From Polynucleobacter sp. 80A-SIGWE (GTDB lineage: Bacteria > Pseudomonadota > Gammaproteobacteria > Burkholderiales > Burkholderiaceae): a DNA stretch of 64,000 nucleotides. A model generated the notes under the pieces. It had not been told where the DNA came from and ran no database searches. It saw nothing but the letters and a program-made list of their open reading frames with translations. This document shows positions 1 to 9,363 of the stretch, piece by piece (positions within the stretch are counted from its first letter, which is position 1; each line of letters begins with the position of its first letter). The translations under genes were made by a program, and so were the position numbers. The stretch spans positions 682,001 to 746,000 of the forward strand of contig NZ_JACVOR010000001.1 of the NCBI RefSeq assembly GCF_018882295.1, in the 5' to 3' direction.

Positions 1-570
1 AGCCTGTTCAGCCGATGCTGTTGAATAACGATCAATTTTTTGTAGAACCTGTGAAAAGTTCATAAAACTGAAGTGCAGCATGGAATTTTCTAGCCTCGCT
101 ACTTGTCCACTTGGGATCAGGCGCTCATGCACGAGGTCATCGGAGAAGCGGGCAGTACCGCGCTTAAATAACCGGTCTACATAATCGGGACTCCAACCAG
201 AATGGCGAATAAAGCGGCCGCAATACCAAGATAAGCGTGGAATCGCAAAGCAGTCGACGTGAGCGGGGTGATTGATAGCGGTCAGAATTTCACTTCTGAG
301 GGCCGGGGTGAGGCGCTCATCAGCATCCAGGGAGAGAACCCATTCACCTGTTGCTAAGTCCAGGGCGCGGTTCTTTTGGGGGCCAAATCCAGGCCAATCA
401 GCTGGTTGGCTAAGGACTGCCCCGTGGTTTTTGGCGATTTCTAGGGTGCTATCGCTGCTGTTGGTATCAACCACCACAATTTGCTGGGCAATCCCCTCTA
501 GGGAGGCCAGACAATCGGCCAAATTGGCCTCTTCATTGCGAGTGATGAGTATGACGGATAAGGTGGGCAT
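1..570 (-). CDS. Family 2 glycosyltransferase (3' end outside window)
   Basis: The reverse strand from an ATG at 570 is open to the window edge and gives 190 residues without a stop. The protein opens MPTLSVILITRNEEANL, a typical GT-A start. It has a VVVDTNSSDST nucleotide-binding segment and a SLDADE motif holding the DxD metal/sugar-nucleotide site. This resembles the WaaE/KdtX type of lipopolysaccharide core glycosyltransferases that act at the cytoplasmic face of the inner membrane; the exact sugar is not readable. Its start codon lies only 10 bp from the msbA start on the other strand, which fits a shared role in LPS assembly. The gene is cut by the window, so its full length is unknown. 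Confidence 0.85.
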   Translation of the reverse strand, partial: MPTLSVILITRNEEANLADCLASLEGIAQQIVVVDTNSSDSTLEIAKNHGAVLSQPADWPGFGPQKNRALDLATGEWVLSLDADERLTPALRSEILTAINHPAHVDCFAIPRLSWYCGRFIRHSGWSPDYVDRLFKRGTARFSDDLVHERLIPSGQVARLENSMLHFSFMNFSQVLQKIDRYSTASAEQA

Positions 571-580
571 AATTCATTAT

Positions 581-2344
581 ATGAATGCTCAAGACCGAAT
601 CGCACTAAATCGCTTAATTCAGTACCTCAAGCCCCATATTGGCTTAATTATTGGCTCTTTATTAGCTATGGCGCTAGTAGCTGGCGCTGAAACCTCCATC
701 CCTGCGCTGATGAAGCCCTTGTTAGATCGCGGCTTCACTGGACAGATGGATAACAAGCTCTGGCAGGTGCCGGTTTTCTTGGTCGGATTGGCTTTTGTCC
801 GAGGAATGGCGCAATTTTTATCTAGCTATCTTCTGAATCGCGTCATCAATGCGGTTTTGCTAAAGATGCGTTTGCAGATGTTTAAGGTCTTACTGCATTC
901 AAGCACCACTTTCTTCCAAAAGAACTCCGCATCAAGCTTGATTAATGCAGTCGTTTTTGAAGTCAACAACGCCCTCTCAATTATGGGCTCAATGTTGATC
1001 AGTCTGGTGCGTGATTCTCTTACGGTCGTTGGGTTGATTGGCTATTTAATTTATCTAAATTGGCAACTTACCTTAGTAGTGCTAATGATTTTCCCAGTCA
1101 TCGCGTTAATTATTGGCAGAATTAATAAACGCTTGCGCTCACTCAATCGTGAGCAGCAAACAATGACCAGCGAGCTTGCTTATATCGTTGAGGAATCTGC
1201 CGCTGGATACAAGATTGTGAAAGTGCATGGCGCAGAAGAGTATGAGATGCGTCGCTTTATGGAAAAGGCTGACCGCTTACGCCAATTTGCTTTGAAGTCA
1301 GCAGTTGCTGGCGGACTGAATCAACCCATTACGCAACTCATTGCTTCTATGGCGCTTTCAATTGTATTGGTCATTGCCTTGATGCAGTCGTCCTCTGAAG
1401 GCACTACGGTGGGTGGTTTTGCCTCATTTATTACTGCCATGATGTTGGTGATTTCACCGATTAAACATTTGGCGGATATTAATCAGCCTTTGCAGCGCGG
1501 CTTAACTGCTTCAGAGATGATTTTCTCGCTCATGGATCAACCTTTTGAAGAGGACGAATCCCGCAAAGAGAATATGAAGTCCTTAAGTAAGGCTAAAGGC
1601 GGAATTCGATTTGAGGATGTTGGCTTCTCTTATCAGCAAGAGGTTGGGCGCAAAGATGCGCTTACAGGCGTGAATTTAAATATCAAGCCTGGTGAAGTGG
1701 TTGCCTTTGTTGGCCCATCTGGTGGCGGTAAATCCACTCTAGTCAATTTGCTCCCACGTTTCTTTAAACCAACACATGGTCAAATTTTCCTGGACGATAT
1801 TCCTCTTGAGGATATTGTTCTGGCGGATGTACGCAAGCAAATTGCTTTTGTAAGTCAGGATGTCATTTTATTTAATGACAGCATTGCAGCTAACGTTGCA
1901 TATGGTGCGGTAGGCCCAGAGGGTATCGACCGAGGACGTGTGATGGAAGCGCTTGAGGCGGCAAATTTATCTGCGCTCATGAAGGAAATGCCTGAAGGTA
2001 TTGATACGCAGATTGGTGATAACGGCAATCGTTTATCCGGTGGCCAGCGTCAGCGTTTAGCGATTGCGAGAGCGATTTATAAAGATGCACCTATCCTGAT
2101 CTTGGATGAGGCAACTTCCGCTCTGGATTCTGAATCTGAACGTCAGGTGCAGGACGCTTTAGAACGTTTGATGGCAGGCAGAACCACTCTGGTAATTGCA
2201 CATCGCTTATCGACAATTGAGCATGCCAATCGGATTGTGGTGCTGGAGCATGGTCGTGTGATTGAGAATGGCTCACACGAAGAATTGATTGCTAAGGATG
2301 GCCTGTATGCCAACTTGCATCGCATCCAGTTTTCGAATGCTTAA
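581..2344 (+). CDS. msbA: Lipid A/LPS export ABC transporter MsbA
   Basis: The product is 587 aa, the usual MsbA length. It is a half-transporter that flips lipid A-core across the inner membrane and works as a homodimer. Residues 1-310 form the six-helix exporter-type membrane domain. Residues 340-587 form the ATPase: Walker A GPSGGGKST (378-386), signature LSGGQ (485-489), Walker B ILILDE (505-510) and switch His541. The frame stays open 309 bp further upstream, but that stretch is antisense to the divergent glycosyltransferase, so ATG 581 (MNAQDRIALNR) is chosen. The stop overlaps the convergent galE stop. ABC half-transporters for other lipids look alike, but the neighbouring core glycosyltransferase supports MsbA. 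Confidence 0.92.
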   Translation: MNAQDRIALNRLIQYLKPHIGLIIGSLLAMALVAGAETSIPALMKPLLDRGFTGQMDNKLWQVPVFLVGLAFVRGMAQFLSSYLLNRVINAVLLKMRLQMFKVLLHSSTTFFQKNSASSLINAVVFEVNNALSIMGSMLISLVRDSLTVVGLIGYLIYLNWQLTLVVLMIFPVIALIIGRINKRLRSLNREQQTMTSELAYIVEESAAGYKIVKVHGAEEYEMRRFMEKADRLRQFALKSAVAGGLNQPITQLIASMALSIVLVIALMQSSSEGTTVGGFASFITAMMLVISPIKHLADINQPLQRGLTASEMIFSLMDQPFEEDESRKENMKSLSKAKGGIRFEDVGFSYQQEVGRKDALTGVNLNIKPGEVVAFVGPSGGGKSTLVNLLPRFFKPTHGQIFLDDIPLEDIVLADVRKQIAFVSQDVILFNDSIAANVAYGAVGPEGIDRGRVMEALEAANLSALMKEMPEGIDTQIGDNGNRLSGGQRQRLAIARAIYKDAPILILDEATSALDSESERQVQDALERLMAGRTTLVIAHRLSTIEHANRIVVLEHGRVIENGSHEELIAKDGLYANLHRIQFSNA

Positions 2345-3345
2345 TTCTTTTTAGAGTTTTTGATCCAAAGCCAGGAGCTATTGCAAATATCCGATAGCTT
2401 CTCTTTGGTTTTCCACCCCAGGACTTTCTCTGCTTTATCTGCCTTGGCGTAGTACTCCGGAAGATCGCCTGGGCGTCGACCAACTATCTTGTATGGAATT
2501 TTATGGCCACTAGCTTCTTGAAAGTGACGTAGGAGATCCAGAACGCTATAGCTATCACCGCTACCTAGGTTAAAGGTATGGCACCCAGCATTGTTCTGAA
2601 GCCAGATGAGCGCAGCTAGATGGCCTTCAGCCAAATCCATGACATGGATGTAGTCGCGCTTACCTGTGCCATCTGGGGTGTCGTAATCATCTCCAAAAAT
2701 ATTGAGTACTGGCAGCTTTCCATTTACAACCTGCCCAATAACTGGCATCAAATTGTTCGGAATTCCATTGGGGTCCTCACCAATAAGTCCTGATTCATGG
2801 GCGCCAACTGGGTTGAAGTATCTGAGGCAGGCAATTTTCCATTCTTTATCGCTCGTGCTTAGATCCCTTAGTATTTCTTCTACCTGGAGTTTATTGCGAC
2901 CATAGGGATTGGTTGGGCTGGTGGGGTGGTCTTCATCGTAGGGCAGATAAACTGGATCACCATAAACAGTGGCGCTACTGCTAAAAACTAGAGTCTTAAT
3001 CCCAACCGCTTGCATTGCTTGTATTAGGCTAATGCTGCCTTGTACATTATTTGCATAGTATTCAATCGGCTTTTGGGACGACTCGCCGACAGCCTTTAAT
3101 CCAGCAAGATGAATCACTGCCTCAATTTTTGCATCACGCAAAACTTTGGTGAGTTTTTCGGTATCTCGAACATCTCCTTCTGTAAATCCAATGCTCTTAG
3201 AGCAAATTTTCTGTACTCGATCTAAAGTGCCGATGTTGCTATTACAAAGATTGTCATAAATATGAACCTGATGACCAGCATTTGCCAAGAGGAGTGCTGT
3301 ATGGCTGCCGATATAACCCATGCCGCCAGTAAGTAAAATATTCAA
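2341..3345 (-). CDS. galE: UDP-glucose 4-epimerase
   Basis: The 334-aa product is an extended short-chain dehydrogenase/reductase that interconverts UDP-glucose and UDP-galactose in the cytoplasm, feeding LPS and exopolysaccharide synthesis. The NAD-binding loop GGMGYIGSHT is at 7-16, the catalytic Ser at 124 (SSSATVYG), and the YxxxK pair at Tyr148/Lys152. The length matches the family (about 338). The gene converges on msbA with a 4-bp overlap of stop codons (2341-2344). Upstream on the same strand is rng, 19 bp away, so co-transcription is possible. A 4-epimerase acting on another UDP-sugar cannot be excluded. Confidence 0.93.
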   Translation of the reverse strand: MNILLTGGMGYIGSHTALLLANAGHQVHIYDNLCNSNIGTLDRVQKICSKSIGFTEGDVRDTEKLTKVLRDAKIEAVIHLAGLKAVGESSQKPIEYYANNVQGSISLIQAMQAVGIKTLVFSSSATVYGDPVYLPYDEDHPTSPTNPYGRNKLQVEEILRDLSTSDKEWKIACLRYFNPVGAHESGLIGEDPNGIPNNLMPVIGQVVNGKLPVLNIFGDDYDTPDGTGKRDYIHVMDLAEGHLAALIWLQNNAGCHTFNLGSGDSYSVLDLLRHFQEASGHKIPYKIVGRRPGDLPEYYAKADKAEKVLGWKTKEKLSDICNSSWLWIKNSKKN

Positions 3346-3364
3346 AAGAGCCTCGTAAGGATAA

Positions 3365-4828
3365 TTAACTTAGAACGATATCGTACTGCTCTTGACGAAA
3401 GCTACCTTCAGCCTGCAGCTTTATAGGCTTGCTAATAAAGTCGCCTAACTGCGCTAAGAATTGATTTTCTTCTTCAAGGAAGAGGTCGATTACATCGGGT
3501 GCAGCCACAATTCTAAATTCACGAGGATTGAATTGGCGATGCTCTCGCACAATCTCTCGCAAAATCTCGTAGCAAATAGTCTGCGCTGTTTTGACTTCAC
3601 CCTTGCCTTGGCAGGTAGCGCAAGGCTCACAAGTGATGTGTGCGAGTGATTCTCGAGTACGTTTGCGCGTCATCTCTACCAAGCCCAATGAGGAAAAGTC
3701 ACTTACTGAAGTCCGAGCATGATCACGTTCTAAATTGCGATTAAGTTCGTGCAAAACGGATTCTTGATGGTCTTTGCTCAGCATATCAATAAAGTCAATG
3801 ATGATGATGCCGCCAAGATTGCGTAAACGGAGTTGACGAGCAATCGCCTGAGCAGCCTCAAGATTGGTTTTAAATACGGTGTCATCTAGATTGCGTGCAC
3901 CAACGTAACTTCCGGTGTTGACATCAATCGTAGTCATTGACTCTGTTTGATCGATCATCAGATAGCCGCCTGATTTGAGGTCGACTCTCCTACCCAAGGC
4001 TTTATTGATTTCAGCATCCACATCAAATAAATCAAATAGGGCGCGCTCACCACGATGGAGTGTGAGCTTATCTAGGAGATTGGGCATGTAGAGCGTAGCG
4101 AAACCTTTGAGCTTTTCAAAGTTCTCGGCTGAGTCGACTCGGATTTGGGTGGTTTCTTCACCAGCAACATCACGTAATACGCGCTCAGCCAAGCTAAGAT
4201 CCTGGTAAAGCAGGCTAGGGGCAGCCTTGTGATTTACTGCTTCTCGAATCTTCTCCCAGGTGGTTCGTAGGTAATGCATGTCGTGCTCAAGTTCGGTGTC
4301 GCTGGCATCTTGCGCGCTGGTGCGCACAATGATTCCGCCTTTTTCATCGGCCGGCATCAAGCCAGCAAGGCGCGCCTTAATTGCTTCGCGCTCTTCCGGC
4401 TGATCAATTCTTTGGGATACGCCAATATATTTCTCGGTGGCTGCATCGGTACCGGCTGGCGGTAGATAAACTAAGTTTCGGCCAGCAATACTGAGTTGGG
4501 TTGTAAGGCGTGCACCTTTAGTTCCCAAAGGATCTTTAAGTACTTGGACCAAAACATTTTGCCCTTCAAAGAGCAGCTTTTCAATTTGAGCTTGAGGATT
4601 GTTTTGAGTGATATCGGCAACGTGCATAAATGCAGTGCGCTCTAAGCCGATCTCAATGAAGGCGGACTGCATGCCAGGTAGTACACGTACTACTTTAGCT
4701 AAATAGATGTTACCGACGATGCCGCGTTGACGCGTGCGCTCAATCTGTAGCTCTTGAACGGCACCTTGCTGAATTAATGCTACCCGTGTTTCTTGGGGTG
4801 TGATGTTGATCAGAATTTCTTCATTCAT
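3365..4828 (-). CDS. rng: Ribonuclease G
   Basis: The 487-aa single-strand endoribonuclease belongs to the RNase E/G family and matures the 16S rRNA 5' end and decays some mRNAs. An S1 RNA-binding domain lies at about 35-120, and the catalytic DNase I-like core holds the metal-binding aspartates Asp302 (TIDVNTG) and Asp345 (IIIDFIDM). The zinc-link Cys pair CATC is at 403-406. The length fits RNase G; RNase E would carry a long disordered C-terminus, which is absent. The start overlaps the end of maf by 4 bp, so translation is probably coupled in the order rlmH-maf-rng. Confidence 0.95.
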   Translation of the reverse strand: MNEEILINITPQETRVALIQQGAVQELQIERTRQRGIVGNIYLAKVVRVLPGMQSAFIEIGLERTAFMHVADITQNNPQAQIEKLLFEGQNVLVQVLKDPLGTKGARLTTQLSIAGRNLVYLPPAGTDAATEKYIGVSQRIDQPEEREAIKARLAGLMPADEKGGIIVRTSAQDASDTELEHDMHYLRTTWEKIREAVNHKAAPSLLYQDLSLAERVLRDVAGEETTQIRVDSAENFEKLKGFATLYMPNLLDKLTLHRGERALFDLFDVDAEINKALGRRVDLKSGGYLMIDQTESMTTIDVNTGSYVGARNLDDTVFKTNLEAAQAIARQLRLRNLGGIIIIDFIDMLSKDHQESVLHELNRNLERDHARTSVSDFSSLGLVEMTRKRTRESLAHITCEPCATCQGKGEVKTAQTICYEILREIVREHRQFNPREFRIVAAPDVIDLFLEEENQFLAQLGDFISKPIKLQAEGSFRQEQYDIVLS

Positions 4829-5448
4829 ATGCGGGTAACTTTAGCGAAATCCAGTAATTGGTTAACTTCGAAGATGGGTAAGCCCATGATACCGCTATAG
4901 CTGCCTTTTATTGAGGGAATAAAAGCTCCCCCAAGACCCTGAATCCCATATGCCCCAGCCTTGCCAAAGGGCTCACCACTCTGAATGTAGCTATCAATTT
5001 GCGCTTCAGTTAAGTGGGCAAATTCCACTTCGGATACTTGCACCAAACAAAGGGGGTTAGTTTGGGGATCGATGGTGAGAACAACTGCAGTAAGTACCTC
5101 ATGTACTTTGCCGCTGAGCATATTTAGAACGCGTGCGGCATCAGCAGCATCGTTCGGTTTTCCGAGGATTTCACCGGCGGGGTTACTTGGCAAACTGACG
5201 GTGGTATCTGCACACAGAATAGGTGCCCAAGGTTTACCGCTGTTTTGCCATCTTGCTAATGCAATCGCGCTTTTGGCAAAAGTAACCCGCTCAACATACT
5301 GACGGGCTTTTTCATTGGGTAGGGGTACTTCAAGGGTCTCTGTATCTTCACCTGGTGCCGCAATTAGCATTTCAAACTGGATGCCAATTTGTTTGAGTAG
5401 TTCTTGGCGTCGTGGGCTTTGTGATGCAAGATAAATATAAGAAAACAT
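4825..5448 (-). CDS. maf: Maf-family nucleoside triphosphate pyrophosphatase
   Basis: The 207-aa product hydrolyses nucleoside triphosphates to monophosphates and acts as a house-cleaning enzyme for non-canonical or pyrimidine nucleotides. The N-terminal substrate loop SQSPRR (9-14) and the conserved acidic site around Asp81 (CADTTVSL) are present, as is the late GIMGLP motif. The frame is open upstream to 5538, but this overlaps the end of rlmH. ATG 5448, giving MFSYIYLASQSPRR, is the start that fits the family and lies 7 bp after the rlmH stop. It overlaps rng by 4 bp. The dTTP/UTP-specific YhdE type is likeliest, but specificity is not certain. Confidence 0.92.
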   Translation of the reverse strand: MFSYIYLASQSPRRQELLKQIGIQFEMLIAAPGEDTETLEVPLPNEKARQYVERVTFAKSAIALARWQNSGKPWAPILCADTTVSLPSNPAGEILGKPNDAADAARVLNMLSGKVHEVLTAVVLTIDPQTNPLCLVQVSEVEFAHLTEAQIDSYIQSGEPFGKAGAYGIQGLGGAFIPSIKGSYSGIMGLPIFEVNQLLDFAKVTRI

Positions 5449-5455
5449 CAATGGC

Positions 5456-5899
5456 TTACTCGCGGTGATAGGGGTGACCCTGCAAAATAGTCCAAGCTCG
5501 ATAAAGCTGCTCGACCAACAGTACTCTTGCCATAGCATGGGGCAAGGTTAGGCTTGAGAGGCGCCACATGGCTTGTGCGCTTTCTTTGAGGCTGGCATCA
5601 AGTCCGTCGGCACCACCAATTAAAAAAGTGATGTCAAATCCTTCTTGACGCCAGTTTGCTAACTGCGTAGCTAGATTTTGTGTGGTTTGATCTTTGCCGC
5701 GCTCATCAAGCGCAATGACGCGAGAGCCTTTCGGAATGGCGGCTGCAATTTTTATAGCTTCTTTGGCTGGAGTGAGATCAGGTTTGATCTCTTTGATTTC
5801 AATGCTGCAATCAGCAGGCATGCGCTTAATGTAATCATGGGTTGCAGTTGCAACCCATTCTGGCATTTTGTGGCCAACAGAAACAATCGTTAAACGCAT
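5456..5899 (-). CDS. rlmH: 23S rRNA (pseudouridine1915-N3)-methyltransferase
   Basis: The 147-aa SPOUT-class methyltransferase modifies pseudouridine 1915 in helix 69 of 23S rRNA using S-adenosylmethionine. The start [16 protein letters not shown] is diagnostic. The SAM-binding trefoil knot is seen as [10 protein letters not shown] (about 92-102) followed by the C-terminal [20 protein letters not shown]. The length is close to the family's 155 aa. It sits 10 bp downstream of rsfS and upstream of maf, the common rsfS-rlmH pairing of ribosome-maturation genes. Confidence 0.95.
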   Translation of the reverse strand: MRLTIVSVGHKMPEWVATATHDYIKRMPADCSIEIKEIKPDLTPAKEAIKIAAAIPKGSRVIALDERGKDQTTQNLATQLANWRQEGFDITFLIGGADGLDASLKESAQAMWRLSSLTLPHAMARVLLVEQLYRAWTILQGHPYHRE

Positions 5900-5909
5900 T
5901 ACTAAAGCA

Positions 5910-6299
5910 TTACTCGTCGTCGTCAGGTTCGCTTGCTTTCACAAGGCCCTTGTCAGCCGCTAATTTGACGCGCACCGGCTTAGCGCCCCACATACCTTCT
6001 AATTGGTAATAAGCACGCAGTGCGGGTTGCAGAATATGAACCACGATATCGCCGCAATCGACGAGCACCCACTCACCAGTCTCCAAACCTTCGACTGAGA
6101 TGACTTCGCCGCCTTTAGCGTTGACGGCCTCTTTAACTGACATTGCCAAAGATCTGGTCTGGCGATTGGAGGTGCCGGTGGCAATGATCACGCGATCAAA
6201 TAGCTCACTGAGCTTAGTGGTGTCGTAAACACGAATATCTTGCGCTTTGACATCTTCCAGGGCATCGATCACGACGCGTTGTAATTTAGTTAAGTCCAT
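5910..6299 (-). CDS. rsfS: Ribosomal silencing factor RsfS
   Basis: The 129-aa product is a DUF143/Iojap protein that binds L14 (uL14) on the large subunit and blocks 30S joining during starvation. The core motifs [22 protein letters not shown] split over 25-45 and the [15 protein letters not shown] segment (about 77-91) are typical. An acidic tail (EPDDDE) closes the protein. It lies between nadD and rlmH, a widely conserved arrangement, with 54 bp to nadD and 10 bp to rlmH. Confidence 0.95.
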   Translation of the reverse strand: MDLTKLQRVVIDALEDVKAQDIRVYDTTKLSELFDRVIIATGTSNRQTRSLAMSVKEAVNAKGGEVISVEGLETGEWVLVDCGDIVVHILQPALRAYYQLEGMWGAKPVRVKLAADKGLVKASEPDDDE

Positions 6300-6353
6300 A
6301 GTTTCTTTAATATTTTTCTGAGATTTTTGTATATAGGGGTGATCTTAGCCTGA

Positions 6354-7058
6354 TTACTTATACAGACCTAGATTTGTGATGATTTCTAAGGCGTGAGACG
6401 GAATATGCTCGGAGGCAATGGCGCTACGAGAAGTGCTTTTAAGCTGATTTCGCAACTCGGTTGATGAAAGGTCTACTGAAAGACTGTTATCTAGATAGAT
6501 GCGGCCAAATCGGCTTTTTTCAAGGGTGTCTGGGTCCGTACATTGATGATTTGCCAGTAAGACCTCAATTTCAGGGTTCCTGTCCGCAGAAATCTCATGG
6601 TGAGGCCTGCTGGCTACTGCGAAATTCACAAAGCCTAGTAATTGATCCCAAGAGTTCCAGGAGGGGAGATTTAGAAGGGAGTCGGCCCCCATTAACCAAG
6701 TTAGGTTGATATCAGGTCCAAAGCGCTCTCTCAGAGCTCTTGCGGTGTCAATTGCATAGCTCGGACCTGCGCGATCAATTTCGATGCGATCTACGCCAAT
6801 TTGAGTGGGGATTTGTAAATAGAGGAATGCTCTCGCTAAATCAATTCCTGCTGCTTCGGTAAGTTGTAAGCGGATTTCTGCAGGAGTGATGCCAGTATCT
6901 TTTTGCCAAGGCTCACCACTAGGTATTAGCAACAAGGCATCAAGATGTAGAAGTTTTGCAAAATGCGTAGCTAGCTTAAGGTGACCAAGATGCGGCGGGT
7001 CAAACGTACCACCCAAGATGCCAATTTTTTTTGAAGTATTCAAATGCACTGAGCTCAA
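6354..7058 (-). CDS. nadD: Nicotinate-nucleotide adenylyltransferase
   Basis: The enzyme adenylylates nicotinate mononucleotide in NAD biosynthesis. The nucleotidyltransferase signature GGTFDPPHLGHLKLA begins near residue 16, and the C-terminal SSTELRN motif is present. The product is 234 aa from a TTG at 7058. There is no ATG near the family start; GTG at 7049 or TTG at 7043 are alternatives, so the exact start is open. It follows hemF with only 1 bp between the hemF stop codon and the TTG, suggesting translational coupling within a hemF-nadD-rsfS-rlmH-maf-rng operon. Confidence 0.92.
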   Translation of the reverse strand: MSSVHLNTSKKIGILGGTFDPPHLGHLKLATHFAKLLHLDALLLIPSGEPWQKDTGITPAEIRLQLTEAAGIDLARAFLYLQIPTQIGVDRIEIDRAGPSYAIDTARALRERFGPDINLTWLMGADSLLNLPSWNSWDQLLGFVNFAVASRPHHEISADRNPEIEVLLANHQCTDPDTLEKSRFGRIYLDNSLSVDLSSTELRNQLKSTSRSAIASEHIPSHALEIITNLGLYK

Positions 7059-7059
7059 G

Positions 7060-7995
7060 TTAGGCTAGCCAGTCACGTGGCTTAAGGTAGTAGTCGTAGA
7101 GCTTGGCTTCTGGCGTACCGGGTTTTGGTTGCCAGTTGTACCACCACTGAACTACCGGTGGCATGGACATCAGAATTGACTCCGTGCGTCCACCCGAGTG
7201 CAGGCCAAAAATGGTGCCACGGTCGAATATCAAGTTGTATTCCACATAGCGACCACGACGGTATTCTTGAAATGCTTTTTCTTCAGCAGTATAGCTGTCT
7301 TTGTAGCGACGCTCCACAATCGGTAAGTAAGCATCGATAAACGCATCACCAACAGCGCGCGTCATGGCAAAGCTTTGCTCAAAACCAAGGCCATTGAAGT
7401 CATCAAAAAAGACGCCACCAATACCGCGGGGCTCTTCACGATGCTTTAGATAAAAATATTCATCACACCATTTTTTGAAGCGTGGATATAGATCTTCACC
7501 AAAAGGATCCAAGGCATCTTTTGCTGTTTGATGAAAGTGTTTGCAATCTTCATCAACGCCGTAATAGGGCGTGAGATCAAAACCACCACCAAACCACCAG
7601 ACAGGCTCTTTGTCGGGAGCTTGCGCAATAAAACAGCGCACATTCATATGGGTGGTGGGTACCTTAGGATTGTTTGGGTGAAAGACCAAGGAAACCCCCA
7701 TGGCTTCAAAGCTACGTCCTGCAACCTCTGGGCGATGGTGCGATGCTGAAGGCGGCATTTGATCGCCGCGGACATGTGAGAATCCCACACCACCTTTTTC
7801 TAAAATATTGCCACCATCCAGAATGCAAGTACGTCCATAACCCTTTAACTTGCTATCTTCAGGCTTTTCCCAGGCATCCACCATAAAGGCTTTGCCATCA
7901 AGCGCACTCATTGCACTAGTGATGCGATTTTGCAGTCCTAAAAAGTAATCTTTTAAGGCTGCAATATCAATTTGAGTATGTTCGGCAGATGACAA
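7060..7995 (-). CDS. hemF: Oxygen-dependent coproporphyrinogen III oxidase
   Basis: The 311-aa enzyme converts coproporphyrinogen III to protoporphyrinogen IX with O2, in heme synthesis. Family blocks are intact: [47 protein letters not shown] and [17 protein letters not shown]. It starts at a TTG (7995), and no in-frame ATG precedes the conserved N-terminal region. The aligned family start supports this choice. The enzyme implies aerobic heme synthesis; hemC and hemD lie elsewhere in this window. purD is 42 bp upstream on the same strand. Confidence 0.95.
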   Translation of the reverse strand: MSSAEHTQIDIAALKDYFLGLQNRITSAMSALDGKAFMVDAWEKPEDSKLKGYGRTCILDGGNILEKGGVGFSHVRGDQMPPSASHHRPEVAGRSFEAMGVSLVFHPNNPKVPTTHMNVRCFIAQAPDKEPVWWFGGGFDLTPYYGVDEDCKHFHQTAKDALDPFGEDLYPRFKKWCDEYFYLKHREEPRGIGGVFFDDFNGLGFEQSFAMTRAVGDAFIDAYLPIVERRYKDSYTAEEKAFQEYRRGRYVEYNLIFDRGTIFGLHSGGRTESILMSMPPVVQWWYNWQPKPGTPEAKLYDYYLKPRDWLA

Positions 7996-8037
7996 GGATG
8001 AAAATTTCTTTGTATTGGGTGGTAAGAATTGGTTTAA

Positions 8038-9315
8038 TTATTTGACTGCGCGATAGCCAATATCTTTCCGATATTGCATGCCATCAAACTGGATCTTAGA
8101 AATAGCGTCGTATGCTTTTTGTTGTGCACCACGAACGGTATCTGATAGGCCTACTACACACATCACGCGACCACCCGAGGTAACAAGCTTGCCATCTTGC
8201 AGCTTAGTGCCAGCATGAAAAGTCAATTGATCTTCGGTGTCAGCTGGTATGCCTGTAATGACATCACCATTACGTGGAGTATCCGGATAGTTATGGGCTG
8301 CGAGCACTACGCCTAAAGCGGTGCGACGATCCCAATCTAATTCCACTTCATTGAGTGTGCCGTCAACCGCGTGATCCAATGCATTCACAAGATCGCTGCG
8401 CAAGCGGGCCATGATTGGTTGCGTTTCTGGGTCACCCATGCGGCAGTTAAATTCCAAGGTCTTGATCTTTCCGTCGGGAGAAATCATCAGGCCTGCATAG
8501 AGGAAGCCGGTATAAGGAATGCCATCAGACTCCATGCCCTTCACGGTAGGCATGATCACTTCGCGTAAGGCGCGTGCATGAATTTCTGGAGTGACAACTG
8601 GGGCAGGGGAGTAAGCACCCATGCCGCCGGTATTGGGACCTTGATCAGCATCGAGTAAACGCTTGTGATCTTGGCTAGTAGCTAAAGCTAAAACATGTTT
8701 ACCGTCCACGAGCACAATAAAACTAGCTTCTTCACCAGTTAAAAATTCTTCAATAACAACGCGTGCACCTGCATTGCCAAGTTTGTTATCGGCAAGCATC
8801 ATGTCGACAGCCGCATGCGCTTCCGCTAAATCCATGGCTACAACTACGCCTTTACCGGCAGCTAGACCATCCGCCTTAATGACAATCGGTGCACCTTTAG
8901 CATCAATGTAAGCATGCGCTTCTAATGCGTTCGAGAAAGTTTGGTATTCCGCTGTTGGGATGCCGTGGCGTTTCATGAACGCTTTAGAGAAATCTTTTGA
9001 AGACTCCAATTGAGCAGCTAGCTGGGTTGGGCCGAAGATGCGCAAACCATTGTTGCGAAATACATCTACGATGCCTGCTGCTAATGGGGCTTCAGGACCC
9101 ACTACTGTGAGGTGAATTTTTTCACGCTTGGCAAAGTCTGCTAACTCTTGAAGACCAGAGATAGGAAGATTTTCAATTCCCGCGGCAGCTTGGTTCGCTG
9201 TGGCAGTGCCGCCATTCCCAGGTGCTACATAGACGGTTTGAACTTGTGGGGATTGAGCCAGCTTCCATGCCAATGCATGTTCACGACCACCGGATCCAAC
9301 TAAAAGAATTTTCAT
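8038..9315 (-). CDS. purD: Phosphoribosylamine-glycine ligase
   Basis: The 425-aa ATP-grasp enzyme makes glycinamide ribonucleotide, the second step of purine synthesis. It begins MKILLVGSGGREHALAWKLA, the PurD hallmark. It has the ATP-grasp loop PIVIKADGLAAGKGV (about 135-150) and the metal-binding LEFNCRMGDPETQ (about 285-297). It sits between the YebC gene (48 bp upstream) and hemF on the same strand. Confidence 0.96.
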   Translation of the reverse strand: MKILLVGSGGREHALAWKLAQSPQVQTVYVAPGNGGTATANQAAAGIENLPISGLQELADFAKREKIHLTVVGPEAPLAAGIVDVFRNNGLRIFGPTQLAAQLESSKDFSKAFMKRHGIPTAEYQTFSNALEAHAYIDAKGAPIVIKADGLAAGKGVVVAMDLAEAHAAVDMMLADNKLGNAGARVVIEEFLTGEEASFIVLVDGKHVLALATSQDHKRLLDADQGPNTGGMGAYSPAPVVTPEIHARALREVIMPTVKGMESDGIPYTGFLYAGLMISPDGKIKTLEFNCRMGDPETQPIMARLRSDLVNALDHAVDGTLNEVELDWDRRTALGVVLAAHNYPDTPRNGDVITGIPADTEDQLTFHAGTKLQDGKLVTSGGRVMCVVGLSDTVRGAQQKAYDAISKIQFDGMQYRKDIGYRAVK

Positions 9316-9363
9316 GACGAGCTAAGAATTAAGTTAATAAATGGGATTTATAAATTCGATGAC

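Noticed and set aside
272..580. Upstream part of the open frame in front of msbA (103 codons)
   Set aside because: It is antisense to the glycosyltransferase gene, and MsbA has its normal length from ATG 581.
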